Assembly (NCBI RefSeq): GCF_020740795.1
Contig: NC_067312.1
Location: 47,997,905 to 48,061,904, forward strand
DNA length: 64,000 bases
Source of the DNA: Apus apus
Taxonomy: Eukaryota > Chordata > Aves > Apodiformes > Apodidae
Direction of reading: 5' to 3'
Shown one piece after another: positions 10,816-23,284 of the stretch (position 1 is the first letter of the stretch; each line of letters opens with the position of its first letter). Under the pieces are notes generated by a model. The model saw only the letters and a program-made list of their open reading frames with translations. It had not been told where the DNA came from and ran no database searches. The position numbers and the translations under genes were made by a program.

Positions 10816-12889
10816 CGAAGTATGGGACCAGACTCACTTTCCACCTGGAGACAGGTAGACACAGCATCTGCACAAGATATCCTGCTACCCTAGCCTAATG
10901 AAATCTCAGTACAGCATCATGCTTTCACCCCTCCCAGGGCCTGATTATAATGGCCATTTTGTTTCGCAAAAAGCAGCTGGTGGCAGAAAGTGCAGCTCTT
11001 CTCCTGTGCTTGTTTGTGCTGCGTATTCACAGGTCCAAGTAGTGGCATCGGGCAGCACTGATGGCAGCAAGAAGGTGACATGAGGAAGAAGGTGTTGACT
11101 CTCCCAGCTGAGTCCTTAGCCTTAAGAACCATTACCCTGATGCAGAGTCAGTCATCAAGTCCAACCTGATGTTTTTTCTTCATCCAGAAGATGCAAATGC
11201 CCTGTTAAACTAAGTACTGTGAATAGGAAAACGTGTTAGAATGAGGGTTAAACTGGGATTTCCAAGGTTTGTGTGTGTGGATTGCTGAGATACATATATA
11301 TATTTTTTAAGAAAGACAGTACCCGAAAAGCCAATATGTGAGCAGTTCTCAACGCACTTCCTGGCATTGAAACCATGGAACCTATTCCCAGGCTAAGGAG
11401 CTTCCGGGGAAAACTGGTCATTATGTTCTATTGTGAATGTGTTAGTCATGCATTTACAAAGGGAACTCATAGAAATTACATTTAACAATCAAGATTATGG
11501 TTGAAACTATACATAGCCAACAGCTGATTAGCATATACATTCCCATCGTAATCTATACATCCACTACATTAACACTTTTGTGCTTTTATTTTAATATTAT
11601 CTCTGTAGAAGGCATATTATTCCTTAAACAAGCTAACACAAGTTCTCAAGTTATCTCAGGATAGTTATTTCAAAAGACAATGCAAAGGTTTTTAACAAAA
11701 GGTTTTTAACAAAGTATCATAACAAAGTTCATAAACATATGAATCAGTCAGACACTAAATAAATATTTGTACTGGTAAATACTAGCATTTTGCTTATATC
11801 ATGGAGGACCTGATCCTGCAAGCCCTCTGTGTACATTGTTATCCCCACTGAATGATTGGTATAATTTCTTGTTCTAATCTACTATTATACTTTGAGCTGA
11901 GCAAATACTTTCTGGCCACTAAATTAAATAATTGAAAGAAACACTGCAATACATCCCAGGAATTATTTTCCTAGATGTCTTTGTATTTTTTTTTTCATGA
12001 AATAATCACTAACATTTATCAACAGTATTTGATATTTACAATCTGAGTTGTATCAGTTAGTCAAGATTGATTAAATACATTGCATGTTCCTTGTTCTTGA
12101 GTCTCTTACTGAACAAAGCTTGACCTTTGCACTCTATTTAAAGAGCAGTTTCCAAGAATGATTTCATAATTAATACTGAGTTTTAATTTCTCCAGACAGT
12201 TAAGCTAAAAATACTGGGCTAAGAAGGCAAGAGCCTCAGGAAAATAACAACCCAGGAGCATTCCTTGTGGAGGGCAGACAAGTATGAATTACCTTCTACC
12301 TGTTTTCATCTACCACTATTGCTACAAGGAAATGGGGATGTGCTTTTTTTAAAGCATACAAAAACCTATGACCAGCCCTTTAATTCTGAGTTTACACACT
12401 CCTTCTGAGGGATGGCTTTTTCCTTGCCTGGTAAATCCAGAACAGAGAGCTGCAGACACTGACTTACACACCCTCCTCATGCCTAGAGAAATTTATCAGG
12501 GTATCTGCATACAAATAAATGCATCAGTGAATTGCAATACCTGAGATGTTTTTTGAAAGGAAAGACAGAATGCTAACTTTTTCTTGTCAAGCTCTATTTG
12601 AAGTGTAGTTTGAAATCAAGGGTACTGAGGTTATTAGATGTACCCACTGCATTGTTTTGCTGAATTCTGGTGGTTTCCTGGATGCCTTTGAACTCTTACC
12701 TCAATATAACATGAAACATTCCAAGCATGCGGCAAAAAGAATGTTTGTAATAAATTGCTGATTGAACTGAAAAGAGGAACATATTTTGAAATTACTTTGT
12801 CTATATATCTCAATATACATAGGGATTTACATGCCTGCACACACATGCACACATATATCCCTATATGAACATTGCTCTAAGAGATAGAA
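10816..12889. other. Intergenic DNA downstream of CHSY3, no gene seen
   Basis: AT-rich, with no protein-like reading frame on either strand. Near 11684-11715 there is a short tandem of GGTTTTTAACAAA (two copies) followed by related ACAAAGT units. No further signal is supported. Confidence 0.55.
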
Positions 12890-14123
12890 ATTGATTTTAT
12901 TATGTCTTATGTTGGTATAATTTTAAGTACTATACTCCGTGAATCCACAATATGACAACTGCAGGCTGTCTAGAGATAAATTTTAACACAGTCTTATAAC
13001 CTCTACTAATATAAATAAACTGGCAAGGAACTTTGATCAACAATGGAAAATTTTGAAACTTTAAAATTCTACAATTATTTTAACAATAAATTCCTACTGA
13101 CTACCAATATTAATGGAAAATGAAAAAAAAAAAAAAAAGAAGCCATTTTTACCTCTAACACTCTGTATCAAGTGCAGCTTTATGAAGGGAATGTAAAAGA
13201 AAATTGTATATTAGAGACTCATTCTAGTAAGGTAATCAGCAACTCACGTGTTTCAAGAAAAGAATACTGTATGACTGGACTTCATAATAAATGTGTTTAG
13301 TCACAGTTTCTTTGTGCCTGCAAATGAAGGATGTTGATTCACACAAGTTCTAAAGGGTATATGAGCACTTGATTAAATCCTATTATTTGTGAAAATCAAG
13401 TTCATTTACACTTAGAACAATGAGAAGTTTGTTATTATAGACATTTAAGGACCTTGGTAACCATTATCAGCTGTATTTGCAAGTGGTTCCTCAGTTTTTG
13501 TGGTTTTGCTGGGGTTTTTGGTATGGGGTTTTTTTGGTTGGTTGGTTTTTGTTTGGTTTTGTGGTTTTGGGGTTTTTTTGTGGCTTTTTTGTTTGTGGTG
13601 GATTTTTTTTTTTAATAAAGGTACAATCATAGTTATTAATTTACTTTAAAAATTCTAAAGATGAAGAAATGTAGCCTTTATACCTATAAACCCTCATATA
13701 AATTATAAAACTCAAGTTTATCTTACAGATAAGATAAACTCATCCTCAGAAGAAGCAAAAAGCACTTTTGTGGTAACTTCACCAATAAGTATTTGTATCA
13801 CATGAAATCTGAGAAATGCAACAATAGATACTGCATCCCAAAACCAAAAGGGAATATTCCTATGATGCAGTTCCTTGTGATGGGTATGCTCCATGGGATC
13901 ATATGATTGTTGTGACTGGACTGAATTTCAAAGAAAGGAAACACAAAGGAATCAACTTCACCAGTTCAGCAGGTATAAGAAACAACAGTCAATAGCAGAC
14001 ACATTCCATCTGAGGTCAATGCTCTTTGGAAGACAACGAGGAAGGAGTTTAAGACTACAACAACAAAATAAAATAATAATAATGAGGTAAAATCCCCTAA
14101 AAAGGCCTAAATAGGCTGAGATA
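12890..14123 (-). other. CHSY3: Probable CHSY3 3' UTR with candidate poly(A) signals
   Basis: DNA directly downstream of the CHSY3 stop on the minus strand. The nearest minus-strand ATTAAA is at 13616-13611 and the first AATAAA is at 12902-12897. Transcript ends near 13.59 kb or 12.88 kb are therefore possible, but neither is proven. In the transcript sense, 13495-13610 is a long C/A-rich tract (GGTTTT-type runs on the plus strand). There is no other coding signal. The extent is inferred only from these hexamers. Confidence 0.4.
13495..13610. repeat. G/T-rich low-complexity tract (C/A-rich on the CHSY3 strand)
   Basis: The plus strand is built of GGTTTTT and GGTTGGTT-type runs. On the CHSY3 strand it reads as CCAAAA/ACAC-rich sequence. 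Simple-sequence expansion is the likely origin. It lies within the candidate 3' UTR. Confidence 0.7.
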
Positions 14124-15689
14124 TCAGGGCAGAGTTCGGTTATACCTGACACCCAAATGTTTCTGTAGCCAAAGTTCAGCAAGCTGCACAGTAGAGGCAA
14201 ATGCACTTGCTTTGGACCCTAAGCACATTTTATATTGTTCTGGATCTAAACTGGGGTCACACTGAACTGGGTGAAAAATATGGACGACTCCTACTTCTTG
14301 ACTTCTGAAAGCCTTCAAGCCAGATCTTACCACCTTAGTAAAGAGATCTACATCCTCAAGCCCCCAGCCTTGAATTGAGGTGTCAAATCCACCAGCAGTA
14401 AGTAGATCACTTTTGTAAATACAGGTAATCCCAAATCCATACTCTCTCCAAAATCCAGTTCTTTTTGTGAAAACAAAACTACTGTCAGCTGGAGGGTTGC
14501 CTCCATATATTATTTTTGGATCATATTGGCTAAAAATTATAGGGTAGTAAACCTGTTCTCCCTGGATAGTGTTGTCTCTGCATCGCTGGAGGAAACCTGG
14601 TGTGAATACCAGATCAACATCACAGAACAGCAGCAAAGTGCCATTGTCAAATCGAGAGGAGGCCATTTCAAGACCTATACCTCTAGAAAACTTTCCTGTC
14701 ATTGGAATTAGGGTCATATCTGCCTTAGGATACTTAATGTTATATTTTTTCATTAGCTCTATGTGTTTGCTGGAGCCTTGACCCATCTCAGAACTGAACA
14801 GAATTATTGCCAACTTTACATTCTGCCTGGGAATCAGACAAGTCTTCTCAAAGTTATACATAAATCTTGAGAAAATGTCAAATCTTCCTGTGAGAGGGAC
14901 AAGAATATGTATTTTCTTGTCACTATGTCCCCCAGTGTTTTCAGTGCCTTGGAAAGATGAGGAAAAAATCTTTAAAGAATTGGAAAGAAAAGAGAAAGAC
15001 TGAGTGTCAGCATTGGTCTCCTCCAGCACACTTCTTACATCCAGCTCCTCTCCTTCTTTGAAAAAAGGTTTGCTAAACAATTGCTGAAGATAAGCATGAC
15101 GTCTCACTGGAACTGTAACTTTCCCTCCTTTATGTCTTTTGTACAAAAGCAGCAAATCCAGGATGTACTCTACTCCATGCAGAGGGTCCACCCTGCGGTA
15201 GCCATACTGCATTTCCTTGAAATCAATAAACCTTCCTCTAGATCTAGAGTTCTCATTTATAATTTCCATTACTTGCATCATGGTGTCATCCAGTGCAGCC
15301 TGCAGGACACTGCTCAGGCTCTGTCGAGGTGGCTGGTTCTCCACAACTGAGTACAGAAATTTTCCTGTCAGGAACTCCCACTCAATGACTTCATCCCTTT
15401 CACGTGGCTGGAAATTATTAAAAGGTGGCATCACTCCCAGTTGTTGATCTTCCTTAATTACTTCACTGTTACTGAGCTTGCTCATCAAGGCACTTTCTCT
15501 ATGGAGCTGGAGGGTCCGATAGCGCAGTTGGGAAATTTTGTGACTCAGTATGTAATTGTGCAGCCTGTATTGGTAGGATGGTCTTTTATTTGGATGAAGT
15601 GTTATGGCTGTGTGAATCTTGCTGTTGTGAAGATCTTGAATGTAACCCTTGCGGTTGTGTTCATAGTTTTCATGGAACAACTGCTGCAT
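14124..15689 (-). CDS. CHSY3: CHSY3 exon 3 (residues 334-854, stop TGA)
   Basis: This terminal coding exon of 1566 nt gives 521 residues and a TGA stop. It opens at a CTAG acceptor with ATG, but that Met is internal: the preceding exon ends in CVWSYE and the family reads straight through into MQQLFHENYEHN. The exon carries the linker and the C-terminal GalNAc-transferase domain (GT7/CHGN type). The metal-binding DVD is at 690-692 (context LLLFCDVDL), and the acceptor/catalytic GWGLEDVDLF motif is at 774-783. The sequence ends LGVRYNRTLP. There are no lesions, and the length agrees with mammalian CHSY3. The protein is expected in the Golgi, working with chondroitin polymerizing factor (family knowledge, not visible here). 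Joined to exons 1 and 2 it gives 854 residues in total. An apparent stand-alone gene starting at this ATG would lack the membrane anchor and is not a sensible model. Confidence 0.97.
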   Translation of the reverse strand: MQQLFHENYEHNRKGYIQDLHNSKIHTAITLHPNKRPSYQYRLHNYILSHKISQLRYRTLQLHRESALMSKLSNSEVIKEDQQLGVMPPFNNFQPRERDEVIEWEFLTGKFLYSVVENQPPRQSLSSVLQAALDDTMMQVMEIINENSRSRGRFIDFKEMQYGYRRVDPLHGVEYILDLLLLYKRHKGGKVTVPVRRHAYLQQLFSKPFFKEGEELDVRSVLEETNADTQSFSFLSNSLKIFSSSFQGTENTGGHSDKKIHILVPLTGRFDIFSRFMYNFEKTCLIPRQNVKLAIILFSSEMGQGSSKHIELMKKYNIKYPKADMTLIPMTGKFSRGIGLEMASSRFDNGTLLLFCDVDLVFTPGFLQRCRDNTIQGEQVYYPIIFSQYDPKIIYGGNPPADSSFVFTKRTGFWREYGFGITCIYKSDLLTAGGFDTSIQGWGLEDVDLFTKVVRSGLKAFRSQEVGVVHIFHPVQCDPSLDPEQYKMCLGSKASAFASTVQLAELWLQKHLGVRYNRTLP

Positions 15690-16479
15690 CTAGAAGGAGA
15701 GAGAGAGAAAAAAAACCCCAAAATCAACAACTTCAGGTGGAAGTGCTTCTACCCACAAAAGGACCCACATTGGTACTCTTGATCATTGCCAATTCTTATA
15801 AATCGTAGCTATTTTTAGGCAGAGAACTTCGAAGTATTCAGTAGGAATTGTTTATACTGTTTTGTCTCAGTTTCTATACTGTCCACAGTAACCAAATATT
15901 GTCCTCTAACTAAACAGAAGGGCATATATTTTTGGTTTATATTTACTTCATCGAACTGCAAAACTAAATTAAATACTTAGCAGAAGGTCTGTAGGTAATA
16001 TTTCTGAGTTCCTATGTCCAGGCTGAATGCTGCTAAGCATGAAACACAAAGTTTTCACCTACTTCTAACCTCTTACTAGAACAGATCCTTACTGAAAAGT
16101 TAGCAACACTGATTATATTTTTAAGAGGACATTGGATTTATATAGAGCTGCTCGTGTTTCCTACAGACATACGCAAATAGATAGTGCTATTTAACATTCA
16201 AAACCAGTATGGTTCAACAAAACTACCTTTTTTTTTTCCCCCCCATTTGGACAAAGAATTCTCTGACTGAAATACAACCATTGGAATATGTGTGTTGGCA
16301 GGGTCACACAAAATAGAGCAAGTCAACGAAGCTATAGGTTGATACATCATAGGATATTCATTAGTAAGTTCAACAGAAATATAGCCTAATAAAAGTTTAC
16401 TAAAATAATGAATTTGCTATACTAAGAGGGTTGCTTTTAAAACAAGGTGCTTTGTGAAACTATCAGTCAACTATGCCAA
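15690..16479. other. CHSY3 intron 2, 3' end; nothing beyond splice site
   Basis: Adjacent to exon 3 the CHSY3 strand has a CT-rich tract (CTCTCTCTCC) and the CTAG acceptor at 15691-15690. The rest is AT-rich intron without recognised elements. Confidence 0.6.
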
Positions 16480-16975
16480 GCATCCTGTAGCTTGTGGTAA
16501 CATCAAGTCTTCTAAGAACCTGTGGTGCCTACAGACAACAGTTATGTGGATTCTGACCCACCTGGGCAATCTACCAGGGGGAGACTGGAGAGACTGGAGA
16601 CAGGACCAGGACGAGAGACCAGGACAAAGACGACAAAAGACTAGAATCAACAAAGACCCCCACAGGAGACCCTCGAGCACGCATAATTACAAAGATAGCC
16701 AATTCCAGGTAATAAAATAACTATGTAAAAGAATTCTGGGAACTCATTGACATGGAACTGAATATGCATGTTTTTGGTGTATATCACTGACTCTTGGAGC
16801 ACTCATGGTGGAAATATCCCCAGTGTTGCCCAGCGCTGCAATAAAGAATGCCTGCTCAATAACAACTTGTTTGTTGTTACTGGGTCTTTATCTCGGAATC
16901 CTTACCCAGCCGCACCCAGCCTCCCACTGTGGTGAGGAGCATTAGAAAGCAAGGGGGTTTGGAAGCTCCGAATTT
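16480..16975 (+). mobile_element. LTR-like element (ends uncertain)
   Basis: GC-richer than the intron around it. It has a purine-rich GGAGACTGGAGAGACTGGAGACAG-like stretch (16579-16602) and an AATAAA at 16840-16845 followed by a GC-rich U5-like segment (TCTTTATCTCGGAATCCTTACC). This is the arrangement of an endogenous retroviral LTR in plus orientation. I could not find a convincing TG...CA pair with a flanking duplication, so the ends are guesses. No internal retroviral sequence is seen. Confidence 0.5.
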
Positions 16976-17411
16976 TTGTTTCAAGGTCATACTAGTATAA
17001 CTCACCCTGAGTAATTTTAATATATTTCTGTGGCAAGAGAAGACATTCCACTTCTATCAAATTAGTTACCGTAATAAATAGTGAAGGAATTTATGAGTTC
17101 AGCACAGGTTTAGGATTTAAAGTATCTGGCCTTTATACCTTTTCTGTGCTAACAGCTAAATTACGAGCAAACTATGAAACTTTCTCTGACTCAGTTTCCT
17201 GCCTAAAAGAAAACTTTACTCCTGATTACTTTAATGTGCTGGAAACACGCTATTAAATGGGAGGTGATATGGAGGCATAAAATATTAACAGAATAAATAC
17301 ATTTAGGATCCACTACTTTTTGCTAAGCTAACACCTACTAACTCGAGAGAAAGCGCATTGTTTCCAATGAGTTGCAGATAAAGAAGAAGAAGCTGCTATT
17401 TTTTCACCTGC
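16976..17411. other. Intron 2 sequence between two LTRs, nothing recognised
   Basis: AT-rich unique-looking intron. The last five bases (CCTGC, 17407-17411) form the left target-site duplicate of the next element. Confidence 0.5.
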
Positions 17412-18400
17412 TGTTTTGGTTTGGTGGGTTTTTTGGCAGTGGGGGAAGGGCCACAGGAGTGGCTCTGGTAAGAAGCTGAGAAGCTTCCCCTGCTCCAAAC
17501 CCATCCAAGGAGCCGTTAGAGGGACAATAGATGCAGCTCAATGATTAAGATACGAAAGAACTGAGGTAACACCTGAGCAGAGCGAGCACTTAAAGAAGAG
17601 CTGTGCTGGGGAAGGAGAGTGGTGCTGGTGGTTGGTGAGGAAGAAGAAGGTGCCTGAGCAGAAGTTTCCCTGCAACCCATGGTGAGATGGCAGCTGTCCC
17701 CCTGCACTCATGGAGGAATGTGGTGGAACATTCCCTGAAGGGACCAGGATGGGTGAACTTGGCCACTGGACTTGGATTTTGTTGTTGCCTGTGGACTTGG
17801 ATTATGCAGCTGTGGAAGACCCTGGCGCCAGCAGAGTTGGCTGTTCCCGAAGCAGCCTGTGACTCTGTGGGAAGCCCAGGCTGGAGCAGCTCCAGACCTT
17901 GTGGGAAGGACTCATGAAGGAGAGGTTCATGGAGGACTCTCTCCTATGGGATGGACCCCGTGGGGAAGCAGGGCAGGACTGTAAGGAATCCTTCTTCCTG
18001 AAGGAGGAAGGAGCAGCAGGAACCACCAGCCTGTGAACTGACTCTAAACCCCATCCCCTGTCCCCCTGTGCCGCTGGGGGGAAGGAGGGAGAGAAACCGG
18101 GAATTTGGGCCCAGCAAGAAGGGAGGGGTGGGGGTAACATATGCAAGCCCTGCTCTGTGTGTTGTCTGTGTCTTGTGTGTGTTTGATTAGTGTGAAATCA
18201 AATTTTTTTTTTTTTCCCAAGTTGAATCTGTTTTGCCTTGGACCTTAATCGGTGAAGAACCTTCCTTGTCCTTTGTCTCAACCCATGAGCTTTGTCCTCC
18301 TCATCCCACAGTGTGCGTGTGTGGGGGCGGGGGCGGTTGCAGTTGAGTGAGAGGCCATGGGGCTGTTCCTTTGTTGTTGTGTTGGGCCCAAACCACGACA
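17412..18400 (+). mobile_element. Solo LTR, ERVL-type, 989 bp
   Basis: It begins TGTTTTGGTTTGG and ends CCAAACCACGACA, inverted repeats matching at 11 of 13 positions. Flanks CCTGC and TCTGC form a 5-bp target-site duplication with one change, as expected for ERVL. Inside, a T-run followed by CCCAAGTTGAATCTGTTTTG matches my memory of an LTR family common in songbird genomes and gives plus orientation. The poly(A) signal is not a perfect AATAAA. There is no partner LTR or internal region, so this is a solo LTR from LTR-LTR recombination. Confidence 0.85.
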
Positions 18401-21215
18401 TCTGCAAACAGACTGATTTGTAATTAATACACAAGGGAAACGTGCTCATTAGATAGAAAATGTTTAAAGTTGTAGTGTGAGTTTGACCTATAATCAGATT
18501 TGGGATGGATATTGGAAGTTTGTCTTTTATTCACTGAGGAAATCAAGAGAGGTGAGGTCTGATGACACAGTGTCTCAGACTCAAAACATTTACCTCATTT
18601 TACTGCAATTCTTTTCAGAACACAGGTTTTGCTACTAAAAGTAATATTAAGCACAGGGCAAGAGATGTAAAATAACTCCCAACAAAGCTAAGAACTGTTA
18701 CAGTTATTTAAAATCCATTAGCATATACAAGAAATACACACTGTCATATTTAGAAAAACAGAATTTCAATATAAATTTTCTACCGTTTCCTTACCAACCC
18801 CATGCAGACCCAAATGAATCTGCTTGAGCAAACATAGATACTACATTTTAGTCATCATGTCAACATTTTTGAGGCTACAGTCATTTAGTAGGGAGAAAGG
18901 CAACAGCCTGAGAACTACCTTAAGCTATCTAAAATTTGCCTTTATATAACAGATATGGCTGTTATATTAAAGATACAGTGGGTGTGAAAAAACATACATA
19001 GTAAAAAAATTGCTCAAATACTTCTTATTCACAGAACTCCTACCTAAACCTATCAGAGCACAATTGTTCTGTCTTGGGAGGTGGCTATTTTGCTTGTTAC
19101 ATGAGACAAGATGAATCAGGGACATGAGGATTTGGGTAATTTCTATGCTATCACAGAGAAGAGGAAACAACACCATCAGTACTGAGATGGTGTTTAACCA
19201 GAAGTTCTGGAAAAACTGAATATGGCTTCCTTGAGGACAAGAGATGAACACTGGCAGGACAGGCAGATTAGAGATTAGGGTTTGAATTAGAAAAAAGTGC
19301 CTGGGAAAGGGCTGGGTAAAAATATTTGCTTTTTGGAAGAATCATTTTCCCCTGTCCTCTACAATTTACATTTTGGAAAATGAAAAAAAGATCAGCTGAT
19401 CAGGTGAGATTTCCATCTCTCTACTTTAAGTCACATTCCCTTCCTGGCCCCTTTTATTTCAAGATGTGTACCACGTATCCTGCAAGGTGACCGTGCTTTA
19501 TATTCTCCACTTTTTCTGGAAAAAGTTGAATCCATGGTTTTCACATTTAGAATTTCACCTTAAAATCCCCTTACAGGAAAATAAAGAAAAAATAAAACAT
19601 ATAACACTGAAAAGCAGGCTCCCCTGTGTGTCTAGCTGGTGAACGTTATAATCATACTTCCCTACAAACCTTGACACGCCACTCTTTCCTGAGTCCTCTA
19701 ATCATAAAGAATCACTTCAAGTTTATTTCATCCTCAATTAATAATAGTTTTTTAGTATACCTGAAACAACCATTAATTGCCTTTATGTCTGTAACTTGTG
19801 GTACCTGAATTTTCACAGTAAGCTTTATTTGAAGCAGCAGAATGTATTTAATCCAAACAATTTTTAACAATGACAAATTATTGCTGTAAAACTGCCCTAC
19901 TGTGCAAATTATTCTGTCACCATTGACTTCTTAGAAGCTCAGCTGCACAGCAGATTCATTAGCAGCAACTGTTTAATAACAACATTCCATTAACAGAAAT
20001 AGCATATTTTTATTACATTCCAATTTCAGACAGCTTGGTTTAATAGATATGCTTCACTGAAATCATAGGGAGAGGATGTACTCCATTATACTAATGATTT
20101 TGCTTTTGATAATAAAAAACAGATTACCAGCAGCAATGAAAAATAAAAGTGTTTCATCTCAGTAACACAATATTATCACACACGTACAAACCTTTACTAA
20201 TACATTTTAAATGATGTTACTGAACATGGTTTCTAGATCTCAATAGAGAGAAAGCAGTTCAGAATAAACATGACACCGAAATAATAAACTCTTCCTTAAG
20301 ATAGCACGTTTTAATCTTGGTGCCACAAAGAAACTAGTTTTCAATATTGCATGACAAAATTGTCTTTTTACAACTCAATATTATTTAGATGAAAACAATT
20401 CAATGTGATCCTAACTTTGTTTTGAAATTTCTGAGTAATGTGGTCAAGCCTAGGAGGCTAGGGAAAGGTGATTAAGTTTCCTGGAGAACCAAACTGTGCA
20501 AGGGCCTGAATTGGTCATTGCAGTCATAAGTGATCTGGAAAAGGTAATCTGGGGCATGGTGAGAAATACTGAATATAAATGAAAATTGTTCGGCATGGTA
20601 AAAGTAAACCTGCCTGCAAAAGTTCTCATTATTTTAAATGGCAGGGTAATAAAAGAGCAGATTAAATTATGTGTAAATAAATGCAAATCACATGGGAGAA
20701 AGGCAATTCTAATTATACCTGGGGAATATCAGACTGTGTGCAAGCTGTGAGAAATCTGGAATGATAATTTAGTTACACAGTAGGCAATTCTGTGCAAATG
20801 TCACATCAATGTTCAGTAGTGATGAAAGAAAAAGCAAGTCACATGAGGACAACTCTAGAATTAATCAGGAAGATCATTACATGGTTGTGCCCACAGTGCA
20901 CCTGAATGTTTGTAGGACAGCACGCTATTAAGGTCCTTCAGTCTGAGATCCTAGTGAAGGTAGAGTGCCATGATTCAACAAAGACATGAGGGATATTGAT
21001 GGGCTAGAAATCACATAACCACTGGAGAATGGTCAGGTCAGAATGTGGAATGGCGTATCAAGGTTTGAGGGGCAGGGTACTAGCAAAGGCCCACAGGCTG
21101 TTGCTCTGAGATTTGCTGGGTTCAGTGCCGTACACTCCTGGCTCTTACAGAGAAGAGCCAGGGGCTCCTGAGGTAAGAGACACTAATAAAGAAACAACAG
21201 TGAAATACTTCAAAG
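18401..21215. other. Intron 2 sequence, nothing recognised
   Basis: AT-rich. No exon-like or repeat-family sequence was recognised on either strand; the open frames present are short and without family resemblance. Confidence 0.55.
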
Positions 21216-23272
21216 GGGTCACAGAATCACAGAATCATCAAGGTTGGAAAAGACCTTCAAGACCATCAAGTCCAACCATTTGCCCTACACCTCCATACCA
21301 CTAAACCATCTCCTGAAACACCATGTCTACCTGTTTTTTTAACACGTCCAGGGATGGTGCCTCCACCACCTCCCTTGGCAGCCTGTTCCAATGCCTCACC
21401 ACTCTTTCTGTGAATACATTTTTCCTCACATCTAATCTAAACCTCCCCTGGTGCAACTTGACCCCATTTCCTCTTGTCCTATCACTAGTGAGAAGGGGCC
21501 AACACCCACCTCACTACAACCTCCTCTCAGGCAGTTGTAGAGAGCAATGAGGTCTCCTCTCAGCCTCCTCTTCTGCAGACTGAACAGCCCCAGCTCCTCA
21601 TAAGACCTGTTCTCCAGACCCCTGATCTGCCCTTCTCTGCACCCTCTCCAGCACGTCAATGTCCCTCCTACACGGCAATGCCCAAAACTGCACACAGTGC
21701 TTGAGGTGCAGCCTAAGGTTGAGGGGCAGGATCACCCCCCTGGTCCTGCTTGTCACCCTGTTCCTGATACAAGTCAGGATGCCATTGGCTTTCTTGGCCA
21801 CCTGGGCACACTGCTGGCTCATGTTCAGCCAGCTGTCAATCAGCACCCCCAGGTCCCTCTCTGCTGGGCAGCTCTCCAGCCACTCCTCTCCAAGCCTGTA
21901 GCACTGCCAGGGGTTGTTGTGGCCAAAGTGCAGGACCTGACATTTGGCCTTCCTGAAATGCATACAACTGGCCTTGGCCCAATGGTCAAGCCTGTCTAGA
22001 TCCCTCTGAAGAGCCTCCCTGCCCTCAAGTAGATTGATACTGCCACCCAGCTTAGTGTCATCTGCAAACTTACTGAGGTTGCACTCTATCCCCTCATCCA
22101 GTTCATCAATAAAGATGTTAAACAGGAGCAGCCCCAGCCCTGAGCCCTGGGGAACACCACTCCTGACCAGCCACCAGCTGGATTTAACTCCACTGAACAC
22201 AGCTCTTTGGACCTGGCCACCCAACCAGTTTTTTATCCAGCAAAGTGTGTGCCCATCCAAGCCACGAGCAGGCCAGCTTCTCTAGGAGAATGCTGTGGGA
22301 AACCTTCTTAAACGCCTTGCTAAAGTTAAGGCAGACAAGATCCACAGCCCTTCCCTCATCCAATAAGCAGGTCACCCTGTCGCAGAAGGAGAGGCGGTTA
22401 GTAAAACAAGACCCGCCCTTCATGAACCCATGTTGACTGGGCCTGATGACCTGGTTGTTCTGCATGTATCACATAATGGTACTCAGGATGATCTGCTCCA
22501 TCAGCTTCCCCAATACTGAAGTCAAACTAACATGCCTGTAATTTCCTGGATCATCCTTCCGTCCCTTCTTGTATATGGGGGTAACACTGGCTGATTTCCA
22601 GTTTGCTGGTACCTCTCCAGTCAACCAGAACTGCTGGTAAATGATAGAAAGTGGCTTAGTGAGCACCCCTGTCAGCTCTTTCAGCACTCTTGAGTGCATC
22701 TCATCTGGCCCCATAGGTTTGTGCATGCCTACGTGGTCTAGCAGGTCATTGACCATCTCCTCCTGGATTGTGGGGGGATTTTCTGCTCCTGACTCTTGTC
22801 CCCTAGCTTAGGGAGTTTGTTTCCCTCAACCTAATTGGTTCTGCTACTAAACACTGAGGCAAAAAAGTAATTTAGCACCTCAGCCTTTTCTTTGTCGCTC
22901 ATGACTATGTTTCCTCCTGCATCTAATAGGGGATGGAGGGTCTCCCTGGTCTTTCTTTTGCTGTTAATGTATTTATAAAAGCTTTTCTTGTTGTCCTTAA
23001 CCATGGAGGCCAGATTAATTTCTAGCTGGGCTTTGGACTTTCTAATTCCCTCCCTGCATAGCCCCACAACATTTTTGTAGTCCTCATTAGTGGCCTGCCC
23101 CTTCCTCCAAAGGCCATAGATTCTGTTTTTTCTCCCTGACCACCAGCCAAAGTTCCCTGTTCAGCCAGGCTGGTCTTCTAGGCCACCTGCTCACCTTAGA
23201 GCACATGGGGATGGCCTGCTTCTGTCTGGAGTCAAGGAGTCAAGTCAGCAGATTCAAGGGTTGTTCTTCTAA
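21216..23272 (-). mobile_element. CR1 LINE, about 2 kb, 3' end through RT into the EN-RT linker
   Basis: The longest CR1 copy here. Its 3' end is on the left (GTCACAGAATCACAGAATCATC...GGTTGGAAAAGACC). Reading leftward on the minus strand, successive frames give the ORF2 linker (KSFYKYINSKRKTRETLHPL), thumb/finger segments (MHSRVLKELTGVL; NYRHVSLTSVLGKLMEQI; QHGFMKGGSCFTNRLSF), the reverse transcriptase catalytic FADDTK motif (near 22066) and the C-terminal [17 protein letters not shown]. At least four frame changes or stops interrupt it, so it is dead. It is 5'-truncated near 23272, before the endonuclease domain. Confidence 0.95.
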
Positions 23273-23284
23273 AAAGGACACATG

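Noticed and set aside
14124..15689. Independent gene starting at the ATG of CHSY3 exon 3
   Set aside because: The ATG directly follows a splice acceptor, and the family sequence continues from exon 2 in phase 0; a stand-alone product would lack the anchor and the first catalytic domain.
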